Counted from the stretch's first letter, positions 7,170 to 15,242 are shown. The stretch is DNA of 16,624 nucleotides from Oscillospiraceae bacterium (GCA_019416775.1 DXWR01000299.1:1-16624); one strand, 5' to 3'. Notes: a model not told the origin generated them from the sequence alone. Translations and numbers: made by a program.

Positions 7170-7541
7170 ATGAAGTTTATTTCCACCGACAAAGCCCCCG
7201 GCGCCATCGGCCCGTATTCTCAGGCTGTCATCACCGGAAACCTGTTGTTCACCTCCGGCCAGATTGCCATCAATCCTGCCACCGGGGAAGTGGAGAGCGA
7301 CACCATTCAGGGTCAGACCGAACAGATTATGAAGAATCTGGGCGCTCTGCTGGAAGCAGCCGGCAGCAGCTACGCCAAGACGGTGAAAACCACCTGCTTT
7401 TTGGCGGACATGAATGACTTTGCCGCATTTAACGAGATTTACGGCAAATACTTCACCGAAAAGCCGGCCCGCAGCTGTGTGGCAGTGAAGACTCTGCCCA
7501 AAAATGTGCTGGCAGAAGTGGAACTGATTGCGGAACTGTAA
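7170..7541 (+). CDS. ridA: RidA family reactive intermediate deaminase
   Basis: A 123-residue RidA (YjgF/YER057c/UK114) protein. Family members are trimers that hydrolyse the enamine/imine intermediates released by PLP dehydratases such as IlvA, protecting other PLP enzymes from damage. The family signatures GAIGPYSQAV (11-20) and RSCVAVKTLP (101-110) are present; Arg101 and Glu116 match the substrate-binding Arg105 and Glu120 of E. coli RidA. The ATG at 7170 follows TAGGAGGAG. Being directly downstream of ilvA, and under the same T-box, it is placed to clean up the IlvA product. Length is typical and nothing is missing. Confidence 0.95.
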   Translation: MKFISTDKAPGAIGPYSQAVITGNLLFTSGQIAINPATGEVESDTIQGQTEQIMKNLGALLEAAGSSYAKTVKTTCFLADMNDFAAFNEIYGKYFTEKPARSCVAVKTLPKNVLAEVELIAEL

Positions 7542-7563
7542 TTTTATCGGATGAAATGCAAAA

Positions 7564-7606
7564 ATGACGTTTTCGGAACGAAATGCTCTGAGAACGTCAT
7601 CTTTTT
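7564..7606. terminator. Bidirectional terminator between ridA and ldh
   Basis: ATGACGTTTTCGGA (7564-7577) pairs over 14 positions, including G-U pairs, with TCTGAGAACGTCAT (7587-7600), followed on the plus strand by CTTTTT. On the minus strand the same hairpin is followed by TTTTGC, so it can end both the ilvA-ridA transcript and the convergent ldh transcript. Confidence 0.85.
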
Positions 7607-7608
7607 AT

Positions 7609-8565
7609 TTAAGAGAATAATCCTTTGGCAATTTTGCGCAGTGCATGGGCCGAAAAATTCAATTGTTGCCGCTCTCCTCGATCTAATGCAATGGGTACGG
7701 TGGTTTCCACCCCGTCGCTTCCCACAATGGCAGGCATGCTCAATACTACATTGTCAATGCCGTACTGCCCGTGAAGCATGACCGAAACCGGCAGAATGGA
7801 CTTTTCGTCCCGCACGATGGCTTCGCAGATTCGCAGCACCGACATGGCAATGCCGTAATAAGTGGCCTTTTTCTTGGCAATGATTTGGTAAGCGCTGTTT
7901 TTTACCGCTTCGGAAATCTGCCGCATGGCTTCTTGATGATGGAAGTAACCCCGCATTTCGCAGATGTGGTGGATGGGGATACCGGAAACATTGGCGCTGC
8001 TCCAAACCGTGATTTCGCTGTCCCCGTGTTCCCCGATGATAAAGGCGTGGATGCTTCTGGGGTCGATGCTTAAATGTTCCCCTAGTTGATACTTTAACCG
8101 GGAGGTATCCAGTACCGTGCCCGAACCGATCACCCGGTGTTCCGGCATTCCGCTGAGTCGAATGGCTGCGTGAGTGAGAATGTCCACCGGGTTGGAAACA
8201 ACCAGCAGAATCCCCTGAAAATTCCGCATGGCGATTTCCGGAATGATGCTGCGGAAAATCCCCACGTTTTTCTGCACTAAATCCAGCCGGGTTTCTCCCG
8301 GCTTTTGATTGGCGCCAGCGGTAACGATAACGATGGCGGCATCGGTAATGTCATCGTAATTTCCGGCGTAAATTTTCATGGGCTGTGCCAGGGGAATGCC
8401 GTGGGCTACATCCAGTGCCTCGCCTTCTGCCTTTTCCTGGTCTACGTCCAGCAGCACCAGCTCGGAAAATAACCCGCTCTCCATGAGACAGAATGCGGTA
8501 GCAGATCCTACAAATCCGCAGCCCACAATAGCGGCTTTTCGATGGTTGATAGAATTCGGTTTCAT
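7609..8565 (-). CDS. ldh: L-lactate dehydrogenase
   Basis: A 318-residue NAD-dependent L-lactate dehydrogenase that reduces pyruvate to lactate, regenerating NAD+ in fermentation. The Rossmann motif GCGFVG is at 15-20. Catalytic residues can be placed: Arg93 in GETRLDL, Asp153 and Arg156 in DTSR, and His180 in GEHGDS. Gln87 in ANQKPGE is the residue that selects lactate; malate dehydrogenases have Arg there. The frame extends to 8607, but the ATG at 8565 is chosen because GAAAGGGC lies just upstream and the protein then begins close to the family norm. It is a lone gene, convergent with ridA and divergent from the polyamine operon. I looked for a Rex-like operator upstream and did not find a convincing one. 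Confidence 0.95.
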   Translation of the reverse strand: MKPNSINHRKAAIVGCGFVGSATAFCLMESGLFSELVLLDVDQEKAEGEALDVAHGIPLAQPMKIYAGNYDDITDAAIVIVTAGANQKPGETRLDLVQKNVGIFRSIIPEIAMRNFQGILLVVSNPVDILTHAAIRLSGMPEHRVIGSGTVLDTSRLKYQLGEHLSIDPRSIHAFIIGEHGDSEITVWSSANVSGIPIHHICEMRGYFHHQEAMRQISEAVKNSAYQIIAKKKATYYGIAMSVLRICEAIVRDEKSILPVSVMLHGQYGIDNVVLSMPAIVGSDGVETTVPIALDRGERQQLNFSAHALRKIAKGLFS

Positions 8566-8686
8566 TTTCTGCCCTTTCTTCGATGAAAAATAGGAAGAGA
8601 TGAACAACGGTATTTCAAAGGAACCGTTTTAGTATGCCATGTTTTTTTATTCATACTCCCTTGCCTTATGAAAGAAATGGCGGCAC

Positions 8687-8716
8687 ATTTTGGCGAAAAT
8701 ATACTTCCTGTGTCAA
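8687..8716 (-). promoter_or_regulatory. Possible promoter of ldh
   Basis: On the minus strand a perfect TTGACA (8716-8711) is separated by 18 bases from CAAAAT (8692-8687). This would give a leader of about 115 bases. The leader contains a hairpin AACGGT/ACCGTT (8606-8628) and an inverted repeat AGTATG/CATACT (8631-8636 and 8652-8657). The -10 match is only fair. Confidence 0.4.
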
Positions 8717-8774
8717 TCTTCCGGAAAAACTGAAAATGAACGGGGCGATTTAACCTATTCTTTGCAAAAGCCTG

Positions 8775-8803
8775 TTGTATTTTATAGGCTGTTGTGGTAG
8801 AAT
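8775..8803 (+). promoter_or_regulatory. Predicted promoter of the polyamine operon
   Basis: TTGTAT (8775-8780) is separated by 17 bases from TAGAAT (8798-8803), with an extended -10 TG at 8795-8796. Transcription would begin near 8810, about 34 bases before the speD start, leaving little room for a leader regulator. Confidence 0.65.
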
Positions 8804-8843
8804 AAAGTGAATTCATTTGCACAGGAAAGGCTGTGAGACTAGG

Positions 8844-9653
8844 TTGGAAAAAAAGCTGGCACTGTATGGGTTTAATAACCTGACCAAAACTCTGAGCTTC
8901 TGTATTTACGATGTATGTTACGCCAAAACGCCCCAGGAGCAGCAGCAATATATCGCATATATTGATGAACAATATAATTCGGAGCGTTTGACGCATATTC
9001 TATGTCAGGTGACCCAAATGATCGGCGCCCAGATCTTGAATATTTCCAAACAGGATTATGAGCCGCAGGGAGCTTCGGTGAATATTCTCATTGCAGAAGA
9101 AGCTCTGGATCCGGATCTGGTGGACTATTCCTGCAACGGCGGCCGTTATAAGCCGGAGCACCGCACGGTGCACGCCCATCTGGATAAAAGTCATGTTACA
9201 GTGCACACCTTTCCGGAAGCACACCCGAAAAATAACATCCCTACCTTCCGGGTGGATATCGACGTGTCCACCTGCGGGAAAATTTCTCCGTTAAAGGCGT
9301 TGGATTACCTGATCGGCTGCTTTGACTCGGACATCATTACCATGGATTACCGGGTCCGAGGGTTTACTCGGGATATGGATGGACGGAAGCTGTTTATCGA
9401 CCACGACATCACGTCCATTCAAGATTATATTGCCTGGGATACCTTGCAGCGTTACGACGCCATTGACGTCAATGTGTATCAGTCCAATATCTTTCATACC
9501 AAAATGCTCATCAAGGAGTCGGAGCTGGATCTGCAAAACTATCTGTTCCACTCCGACATCAGCCAGCTGTCCGAGGAAGAAAAGCTGCTGATTACCCGGA
9601 GTCTGCGCCGGGAAATGATGGAAATCTACACCGGAATGAACATTTACGGATAA
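8844..9653 (+). CDS. speD: S-adenosylmethionine decarboxylase proenzyme (E. coli type)
   Basis: A 269-residue SpeD of the long E. coli class, which decarboxylates AdoMet to the aminopropyl donor for spermidine synthase. The proenzyme self-cleaves at the serine of [14 protein letters not shown], here Ser116, creating the pyruvoyl cofactor and two chains. Near-identity to E. coli SpeD blocks is visible throughout, for example [20 protein letters not shown] and [13 protein letters not shown]. The frame is open from a TTG at 8817, but alignment with E. coli SpeD (which begins MKKLKLHGFNNL) favours TTG at 8844, giving [13 protein letters not shown] read with initiator Met. The ribosome binding site for this start is poor, with AGGAAAGG about 14 bases upstream and a nearer TGTGAG. 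It is the first gene of the polyamine operon; the decarboxylase follows after 43 bases. Confidence 0.93.
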   Translation: MEKKLALYGFNNLTKTLSFCIYDVCYAKTPQEQQQYIAYIDEQYNSERLTHILCQVTQMIGAQILNISKQDYEPQGASVNILIAEEALDPDLVDYSCNGGRYKPEHRTVHAHLDKSHVTVHTFPEAHPKNNIPTFRVDIDVSTCGKISPLKALDYLIGCFDSDIITMDYRVRGFTRDMDGRKLFIDHDITSIQDYIAWDTLQRYDAIDVNVYQSNIFHTKMLIKESELDLQNYLFHSDISQLSEEEKLLITRSLRREMMEIYTGMNIYG

Positions 9654-9696
9654 AGGACTGTGACAGAACGACTGCCGTGCAGGGGGTGTTTACAAA

Positions 9697-11151
9697 TTGA
9701 ATCGTGAAAAACAAACGGCAGCGCCCCTCTATGAGGCGCTGTTGAATCATCGTCTCAACCGTATTGTCCATTTGGATGTACCGGGACATAAAGGCGGGCG
9801 AGGCAATAAAGAACTGCGGGACTTTTTGGGCCGCACCTGTCTCCAAAGCGACGTCAACTCCATGAAACCGCTGGACAATCTCTGCCACCCGGTGGGAGTG
9901 ATCAAGGAGGCTCAGGATCTGGCTGCCGATGCCTTTGGCGCCAAAAACGCCTTTTTCATGGTCAACGGCGCCACGGCCGGGGTTCAGGCCATGATCCTTT
10001 CCAGCTGTAAGCCGGGGGACAAGATTATTTTGCCCCGAAACGTCCATCGCAGCGCCATCAACGCTTTGGTGCTGACCGGGGCGTATCCGGTGTACATCAA
10101 CCCCGGGGTGGATCAGCGGCTGGGGATCGCTTTGGGGATGGCTATGGAGGATGTGGAGCGCACCATTGCCCAGCATCCGGACGCCAAGGCGATTTTGGTG
10201 AACAACCCCACCTATTACGGGGTTTGCTCCAATTTAAAAGAAATCGTCCGCTTGGCCCATGCAAAAGGAATGATGGTGCTTTGCGACGAAGCCCACGGCA
10301 CCCATTTCTACTTTGGGGAAGATATGCCCTTGTCCGGGATGGCAGCGGGTGCGGATATGGCGGCAGCCAGCGTCCACAAAACCGGCGGCAGTCTGACCCA
10401 GAGCAGCATTCTTCTCTGCGGGGAACAGGTCAACGCTGACTATGTCCGGCAGATCATCAACCTGACCCAAACCACCTCCGCCAGCTATCTGCTGATGTCC
10501 AGTTTGGACATTGCCCGGCGGAATCTGGCTTTGCATGGGGTGGAGATGTTCCGGAAAACCTGCGATTTTGTCAACTACGCCCGGGAAGAGATCAATCAAA
10601 TCGGCGGGTATTACGCTTTTGGCCGAGAACTGTGTAATGGGGATACCGTCTATGACTTCGACCCCACCAAGCTGTCTATCCACACCCGGGATGTGGGCTT
10701 AGCCGGCATCGAGGTGTATGACCTGCTCCGGGACGAATACGACATTCAGATTGAGTTCGGGGACATCGGCAATATTCTGGCCATTGTGTCCGCCGGAGAT
10801 CGGGAATTGGAAATCGAACGGCTGATTTCCGCCCTCAGTGAAATCAAACGCCTTTACGGCAAAGATCCTACCGGGATGTTTGACCATGAGTACATTGCTC
10901 CGGTGGTAAAATTGCCCCCGCAGCAGGCGTTTTACAGCCCCAAAGAGTCGGTGCCGATAGAGGAAAGCCTGGGCCGGGTCTGCACGGAATTTGTCATGTG
11001 CTATCCGCCGGGTATCCCCATTTTGGCTCCGGGGGAACTGGTGACCGGGGAAATTTTGCAGTACATCCGCTACGCGCGGGAGAAGGGTTGTTTCCTCACC
11101 GGTACCGAGGACCTGTCCATCCAGCGGCTGAATGTAGTGAAATCGGAATAA
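9697..11151 (+). CDS. speA: Orn/Lys/Arg decarboxylase, probable arginine decarboxylase
   Basis: A 484-residue fold-I PLP decarboxylase of the group III Orn/Lys/Arg family, the size of Bacillus subtilis SpeA and lacking the N-terminal wing domain of E. coli AdiA/CadA. The PLP lysine is Lys228 in ASVHKTGGSLTQSS; DEAHGTHF (Asp197, His200) and PGHKGG (about 29-34) are family motifs. The C-terminal domain ends with CYPPGIPILAPGE. By homology and context the substrate is most likely arginine, giving agmatine, but arginine, lysine and ornithine specificity cannot be separated reliably from motifs. The start is TTG at 9697 with AGGGGGTG 9 bases upstream. It sits between speD and speE, so its product is expected to feed the aminopropyl transfer reactions. 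No agmatine-processing gene accompanies it here. Confidence 0.88.
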   Translation: MNREKQTAAPLYEALLNHRLNRIVHLDVPGHKGGRGNKELRDFLGRTCLQSDVNSMKPLDNLCHPVGVIKEAQDLAADAFGAKNAFFMVNGATAGVQAMILSSCKPGDKIILPRNVHRSAINALVLTGAYPVYINPGVDQRLGIALGMAMEDVERTIAQHPDAKAILVNNPTYYGVCSNLKEIVRLAHAKGMMVLCDEAHGTHFYFGEDMPLSGMAAGADMAAASVHKTGGSLTQSSILLCGEQVNADYVRQIINLTQTTSASYLLMSSLDIARRNLALHGVEMFRKTCDFVNYAREEINQIGGYYAFGRELCNGDTVYDFDPTKLSIHTRDVGLAGIEVYDLLRDEYDIQIEFGDIGNILAIVSAGDRELEIERLISALSEIKRLYGKDPTGMFDHEYIAPVVKLPPQQAFYSPKESVPIEESLGRVCTEFVMCYPPGIPILAPGELVTGEILQYIRYAREKGCFLTGTEDLSIQRLNVVKSE

Positions 11152-11187
11152 AGCAGCGACATCTCTGGAATAGAAAGCAGGAACAAT

Positions 11188-12054
11188 ATGGAATTATGGT
11201 TTTCCGAACCCCATACCAAACACGCAAAATTTTCCGTGCAGATTAAGGAAAGTATTTTAACCCGGCAAAGCCGGTACCAGCGCATTGATGTGATGGATAC
11301 CTACGATTTCGGCCGGATCCTTACTCTGGACGGCTATATGATGCTCACCGAAAAGGACGAGTTTATCTACCATGAAATGATGGTGCACTTGCCCATGGCA
11401 GTCAACCCGGACATCCGCCGGGTGCTGGTGATCGGCGCCGGAGACGGCGGCACCATCCGGGAGCTCACCCGTTATTCCACCATTGAGCACATCGATATGG
11501 TGGAGATCGACCGGGAGGTGGTGGAGGTCTGCAAAGAGTACCTGCCTCAAACCGCCTGTAAGCTGGAGGATCCCCGGGTGCACATCTACTACGAGGACGG
11601 GCTGAAATTCGTCCGCTATCATGTGCAGGAGTACGACCTGATCTTGGTGGATTCCACCGATCCCTTCGGTCCGGGGGAAGGGCTGTTTACCAAGGAGTTT
11701 TACGGCAACTGCTACAAAGCACTCACCGATCGGGGAATTCTCATCAACCAGCACGAGAGCCCCTACTATCCCATGGACGCCAAAGCCATGCAGCGGGCCC
11801 ACAACCGGCTGTTTGGGGTGTTCGAAGTCTGTAAGTGCTATCAGATCCACATCCCCACCTATCCTTCCGGCCACTGGCTGTTCGGTTTTGCCAGCAAAGG
11901 TCTGGATCCGGTGAAGGACTGTCAGGCGGATCGCTGGAACGCGCTGGGCTTAAAAACCCGGTATTACAATACCCAGCTTCACAAGGGCTGCTTTGCCCTG
12001 CCCAACTATGTGCTGGAACTGCTGAAACAAAGCGAAGAAAAAGAGTTTCATTAA
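11188..12054 (+). CDS. speE: Spermidine synthase / polyamine aminopropyltransferase
   Basis: A 288-residue Rossmann-fold aminopropyltransferase that transfers the aminopropyl group of decarboxylated AdoMet to a diamine, classically putrescine to spermidine. An N-terminal beta region (about 1-60) precedes the YHEMM motif (61-65). The cofactor loop GAGDGG is at 83-88, acidic EID at 106-108, and the catalytic DSTDPFGP at 155-162 supplies Asp155 and Asp158. The motif layout is that of putrescine-type SpeE, but acceptor specificity (putrescine, agmatine, cadaverine or spermidine) cannot be proven by eye. The ATG at 11188 follows GCAGGAAC. The gap to the upstream decarboxylase is 36 bases. Its donor comes from SpeD in the same operon. 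Confidence 0.93.
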   Translation: MELWFSEPHTKHAKFSVQIKESILTRQSRYQRIDVMDTYDFGRILTLDGYMMLTEKDEFIYHEMMVHLPMAVNPDIRRVLVIGAGDGGTIRELTRYSTIEHIDMVEIDREVVEVCKEYLPQTACKLEDPRVHIYYEDGLKFVRYHVQEYDLILVDSTDPFGPGEGLFTKEFYGNCYKALTDRGILINQHESPYYPMDAKAMQRAHNRLFGVFEVCKCYQIHIPTYPSGHWLFGFASKGLDPVKDCQADRWNALGLKTRYYNTQLHKGCFALPNYVLELLKQSEEKEFH

Positions 12055-12101
12055 CCACACCAACCATCTCAGAACGACACCAATGGTAAGGAGGATTTCT
12101 T

Positions 12102-13307
12102 ATGTCCAAAGCATTGATTATCGGCGCCGGCGGCGTGGCCGGAGTGGTGATCCACAAATGCTGTCAGAACAGCGATGTGTTTGATTCCATCTGCATTGCC
12201 AGCCGCACCAAGTCCAAGTGCGATGCCTTCAAGGAAAAGCTGGAAGGCACCACCAAAACGAAAATTACCACCGCCCAGGTGGACGCCGACGATGTAAACC
12301 AGCTCATTGCCTTGATTGAGCAGGAAAAGCCGGATATCGTCATCAATGTGGCTTTGCCCTATCAGGATCTCACCATCATGGATGCCTGCCTGGCCACCAA
12401 AACCGATTATCTGGATACCGCCAACTATGAACCGGAAGACACCGCCAAGTTTGAATACAGCTGGCAGTGGGCCTACCGGGAACGGTTTGAGCAGGCAGGG
12501 ATTACCGCGGTGCTGGGCTGCGGCTTTGACCCCGGAGTAACCGGCGTGTTCTGCGCCTATGCTCAAAAGCATTATTTTGATGAAATCCATTACATCGACA
12601 TCCTGGACTGCAACGCCGGGGATCACGGCTATCCCTTTGCCACCAACTTCAACCCCGAAATCAACATCCGGGAAGTGTCCGCCAACGGCAGCTATTGGGA
12701 AGACGGCCATTGGGTGGAAACCAAGCCCATGGAGATTAAAAAGGTATATAACTTCCCTCAGATCGGGGAAAAGGATATGTACCTGCTCCACCACGAAGAG
12801 TTGGAAAGCCTGGGTCAGAACATTAAGGGCATTAAGCGGATCCGCTTCTTCATGACCTTCGGCCAGAGTTACCTCACCCATCTGAAATGCCTGGAAGATG
12901 TGGGCATGACCTCCATCGAACCCATTGAATTTGAGGGCAAGCAGATTGTTCCCCTGCAATTCTTGAAAGCGGTGCTGCCGGATCCTGCTTCTCTGGGCCC
13001 CCGGACCAAGGGCAAAACCAACATCGGCTGCATTATGACCGGCATCAAGGACGGCAAGGAAGTCCACTACTACGTGTACAACGTCTGCGACCACGAAAAG
13101 TGCTATGCGGAAGTGGGCAGCCAGGCGGTCAGCTATACCACCGGCGTCCCTGCCATGATCGGCGCCATGATGGTGCTCACCGGCAAATGGAAGAAACCCG
13201 GCGTCTACAATGTGGAAGAGTTTGATCCCGATCCCTTTATGGACGCGCTGAACAAGTGGGGACTGCCCTGGGTCGAGGACTTTAACCCCACCTTGGTGGA
13301 AGAATGA
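12102..13307 (+). CDS. Carboxy(nor)spermidine dehydrogenase (saccharopine dehydrogenase family)
   Basis: A 401-residue NAD(P)H-dependent reductase of the LYS1/saccharopine dehydrogenase family, matching carboxyspermidine/carboxynorspermidine dehydrogenases. It condenses aspartate semialdehyde with a diamine and reduces the Schiff base, giving carboxyspermidine from putrescine. The nucleotide loop IIGAGGVAGVV is at the N terminus, NVALPYQDLTIMDACL and LDTANYEP follow, and GCGFDPGVTGVF and LDCNAGDHGYPF are characteristic of this subfamily rather than of lysine-pathway enzymes. A strong AAGGAGG lies before the ATG. The next gene overlaps by 4 bases, implying tight coupling. If the operon's decarboxylase makes agmatine, the acceptor could be agmatine and the product carboxyaminopropylagmatine; that is inference. 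Confidence 0.92.
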   Translation: MSKALIIGAGGVAGVVIHKCCQNSDVFDSICIASRTKSKCDAFKEKLEGTTKTKITTAQVDADDVNQLIALIEQEKPDIVINVALPYQDLTIMDACLATKTDYLDTANYEPEDTAKFEYSWQWAYRERFEQAGITAVLGCGFDPGVTGVFCAYAQKHYFDEIHYIDILDCNAGDHGYPFATNFNPEINIREVSANGSYWEDGHWVETKPMEIKKVYNFPQIGEKDMYLLHHEELESLGQNIKGIKRIRFFMTFGQSYLTHLKCLEDVGMTSIEPIEFEGKQIVPLQFLKAVLPDPASLGPRTKGKTNIGCIMTGIKDGKEVHYYVYNVCDHEKCYAEVGSQAVSYTTGVPAMIGAMMVLTGKWKKPGVYNVEEFDPDPFMDALNKWGLPWVEDFNPTLVEE

Positions 13308-14473
13308 GGGCCAATGTCAGGGAGGCGGCGTACAGTCGTCTCCCTTTTGACCCCGAAAAAGTGCCCAGCCCAGCCTATGTGATTGACGAAGGGAAGTTAA
13401 AGCAGAACCTGGAACTGCTCCGTCAGCTTCGCCAGGATACCGGCTGCAAAATTCTGTTGGCCCAGAAAGCCTTTTCCTGTTACGCCCTGTATCCCCTGAT
13501 GGGGGAGTATCTGGATGGGGTGACTTCTTCCTCCCTCCACGAGGCTCGATTGGGGTATGAGGAAATGGGCAAGCAGGTTCATACCTTTGCCCCGGCATAC
13601 CGTCCCGATGAGTTTCCGGAGATTCTGCGCTACTCTGACCACATTGTGTTCAACACCCCTTCCCAATGGAAACGGTTTCGTCCCATGGTGGAAGCGGCGG
13701 ACAAGAAAGTGAGCTGTGGGCTGCGGATCAATCCAGAATGTTCCACCCAGGACCATGCCATCTATGACCCCTGTGCGCCCGGTTCCCGCATGGGCACCAC
13801 TGCCAGTCACCTGACTGCCGGGGATTTGGAAGGATTGGACGGCCTGCATTTCCACACCCTCTGTGAGCAGAATTCCGACGCCTTGGAGATCACTCTGGAT
13901 CAGGTAGAGGTCAAGTTCGGTCCATATCTCCCGCAGATGAAGTGGCTGAACTTTGGCGGTGGCCACCACATCACCCGTCCGGACTATGATTTGGAAACTC
14001 TCCGCCGGTGCATTCGCCGCACTCAGCAGCGTTACGGGGTGGAGGTGTATCTGGAGCCCGGGGAAGCAGTTGCCCTCCGCGCCGGGTACTTGGTTTGCTC
14101 TGTGTTGGAGTTGATGGAAAATCATCTGCCCATCGCCATTTTGGATACCACCGCCGCCTGCCATATGCCGGATGTGTTGGAGATGCCCTACCGGCCTCCC
14201 CTCCTGACTTCCGGCTGTGAAGGGGAAAAGCCTTACACCTATCGTTTGGGTGGACCTACCTGCCTGGCGGGGGACATCATTGGGGACTACTCCTTTGACG
14301 AGCCGCTGGAAGTAGGGGATCGACTGATTTTTGAGGATATGGCCATCTATACTATGGTAAAGAACAATACATTTAACGGAATTTGCCTGCCTTCTATCCT
14401 CATTGCCCGGGAAAACGGGAAGTTGGATACCGTCAAGACCTTCGGCTATGAGGACTTCAAGCGGCGGTTGTAA
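13304..14473 (+). CDS. nspC: Carboxy(nor)spermidine decarboxylase
   Basis: A 389-residue alanine-racemase-fold PLP decarboxylase that removes CO2 from carboxyspermidine or carboxynorspermidine, completing the aspartate-semialdehyde route. The PLP lysine is Lys55 in LLAQKAFSCY. Further family features are GLHFHTLCEQ, the glycine loop NFGGGHHIT, EPGEAVALRAG (from Glu251) and the cysteine motif GPTCLAGD with Cys320, the active-site residue supplied across the dimer. The N terminus PSPAYVIDEGKL is typical of the NspC/CASDC subgroup and unlike diaminopimelate decarboxylase. The start ATG overlaps the TGA of the dehydrogenase gene (ATGA), so translation is probably coupled. No separate ribosome binding site is obvious beyond GGTGGAAG in the preceding gene. 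Confidence 0.93.
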   Translation: MRANVREAAYSRLPFDPEKVPSPAYVIDEGKLKQNLELLRQLRQDTGCKILLAQKAFSCYALYPLMGEYLDGVTSSSLHEARLGYEEMGKQVHTFAPAYRPDEFPEILRYSDHIVFNTPSQWKRFRPMVEAADKKVSCGLRINPECSTQDHAIYDPCAPGSRMGTTASHLTAGDLEGLDGLHFHTLCEQNSDALEITLDQVEVKFGPYLPQMKWLNFGGGHHITRPDYDLETLRRCIRRTQQRYGVEVYLEPGEAVALRAGYLVCSVLELMENHLPIAILDTTAACHMPDVLEMPYRPPLLTSGCEGEKPYTYRLGGPTCLAGDIIGDYSFDEPLEVGDRLIFEDMAIYTMVKNNTFNGICLPSILIARENGKLDTVKTFGYEDFKRRL

Positions 14474-14517
14474 TTTGCGGTGACAAGGTACTTGCCTTGT
14501 CAGGAAAGGAGAACTCC

Positions 14518-15237
14518 TTGGAAGAATCCATGGATACCCGCACCCGGATGATGCTGGGTGATGAGGGGGTAGACCGGTTAAATCAAGCCACGGTAGCGGT
14601 GTTTGGAGTAGGGGGCGTCGGCTCTTTTTCGGTGGAAGCTCTGGCTCGTGCCGGAATAGGCAGATTGCTGCTTTGCGACAGCGAAACGGTAGCCCCCAGC
14701 AACATCAACCGTCAGTTGGTGGCCTATCAGGACACCGTGGGACAGCTCAAGGTAGAGGTGGCCCGGCAGCGGATTGCTTCCATCAATCCCAAGTGTCAGG
14801 TGGAAACCTACCCCTTCTTTTTTGGAGAAGAGACATGGGAGCAGTTTCCTTTTTCTACCTGTGATTATGTGATCGACGCCATTGATTCGGTGCCTTCCAA
14901 GCTGCTGCTCATCGAAACCTGCACCCGGCAGAACATCCCGATCATCAGCTGTATGGGGGCGGGAAATAAACTGGATCCCACCCGGTTTCGAGTGGGGGAC
15001 ATTTACCAAACCAGCGTCTGTCCTTTGGCGAAGGTGATCCGCACCCAATGCCGGAAACGGGGCATCCGCACGCTGAAGGTGGTTTGGTCGGAAGAACTGC
15101 CGGTGCATCCGCCTCGGATTGAGGGAAAACCCAATCCACCGGGCAGCGTCAGTTTTGTGCCTTCCGTTGCCGGACTGATTCTGGCCGGAGAGGTGATTAA
15201 GGCGCTTTCCGGGATCGGAACAAGAGAAATACAATAA
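14518..15237 (+). CDS. tcdA: tRNA threonylcarbamoyladenosine dehydratase (TcdA/CsdL-like)
   Basis: A 239-residue E1-like (ThiF/MoeB/HesA) enzyme close to TcdA, which uses ATP to cyclise t6A37 of tRNAs to ct6A. The adenylate loop GVGGVGS is at 30-36, followed by SNINRQL, then VIDAIDSVPSKL and MGAGNKLDPTRF, all in TcdA order. The zinc CxxC pairs of MoeB/ThiF are not seen, as in TcdA. The frame opens earlier at TTG 14497, but AAAGGAG (14505-14511) lies 6 bases before TTG 14518, which is preferred; ATG 14530 is a weaker alternative. It is the last gene of the polyamine operon, 44 bases after the decarboxylase gene and followed by two terminators. A functional link with polyamines is not established. 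Confidence 0.9.
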   Translation: MEESMDTRTRMMLGDEGVDRLNQATVAVFGVGGVGSFSVEALARAGIGRLLLCDSETVAPSNINRQLVAYQDTVGQLKVEVARQRIASINPKCQVETYPFFFGEETWEQFPFSTCDYVIDAIDSVPSKLLLIETCTRQNIPIISCMGAGNKLDPTRFRVGDIYQTSVCPLAKVIRTQCRKRGIRTLKVVWSEELPVHPPRIEGKPNPPGSVSFVPSVAGLILAGEVIKALSGIGTREIQ

Positions 15238-15242
15238 AAAAA

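Noticed and set aside
8566..8843. Rex operator in front of ldh
   Set aside because: No good match to the TTGTGA/TTGTTA-type inverted repeat was found.
12069..13094. A 341-codon open frame on the minus strand
   Set aside because: It is antisense to the carboxyspermidine dehydrogenase gene and has no domain signature or supported ribosome binding site.
12102..13307. Lysine-pathway saccharopine dehydrogenase
   Set aside because: The coupled NspC-type decarboxylase and polyamine neighbours, together with subfamily motifs, fit carboxy(nor)spermidine dehydrogenase better.
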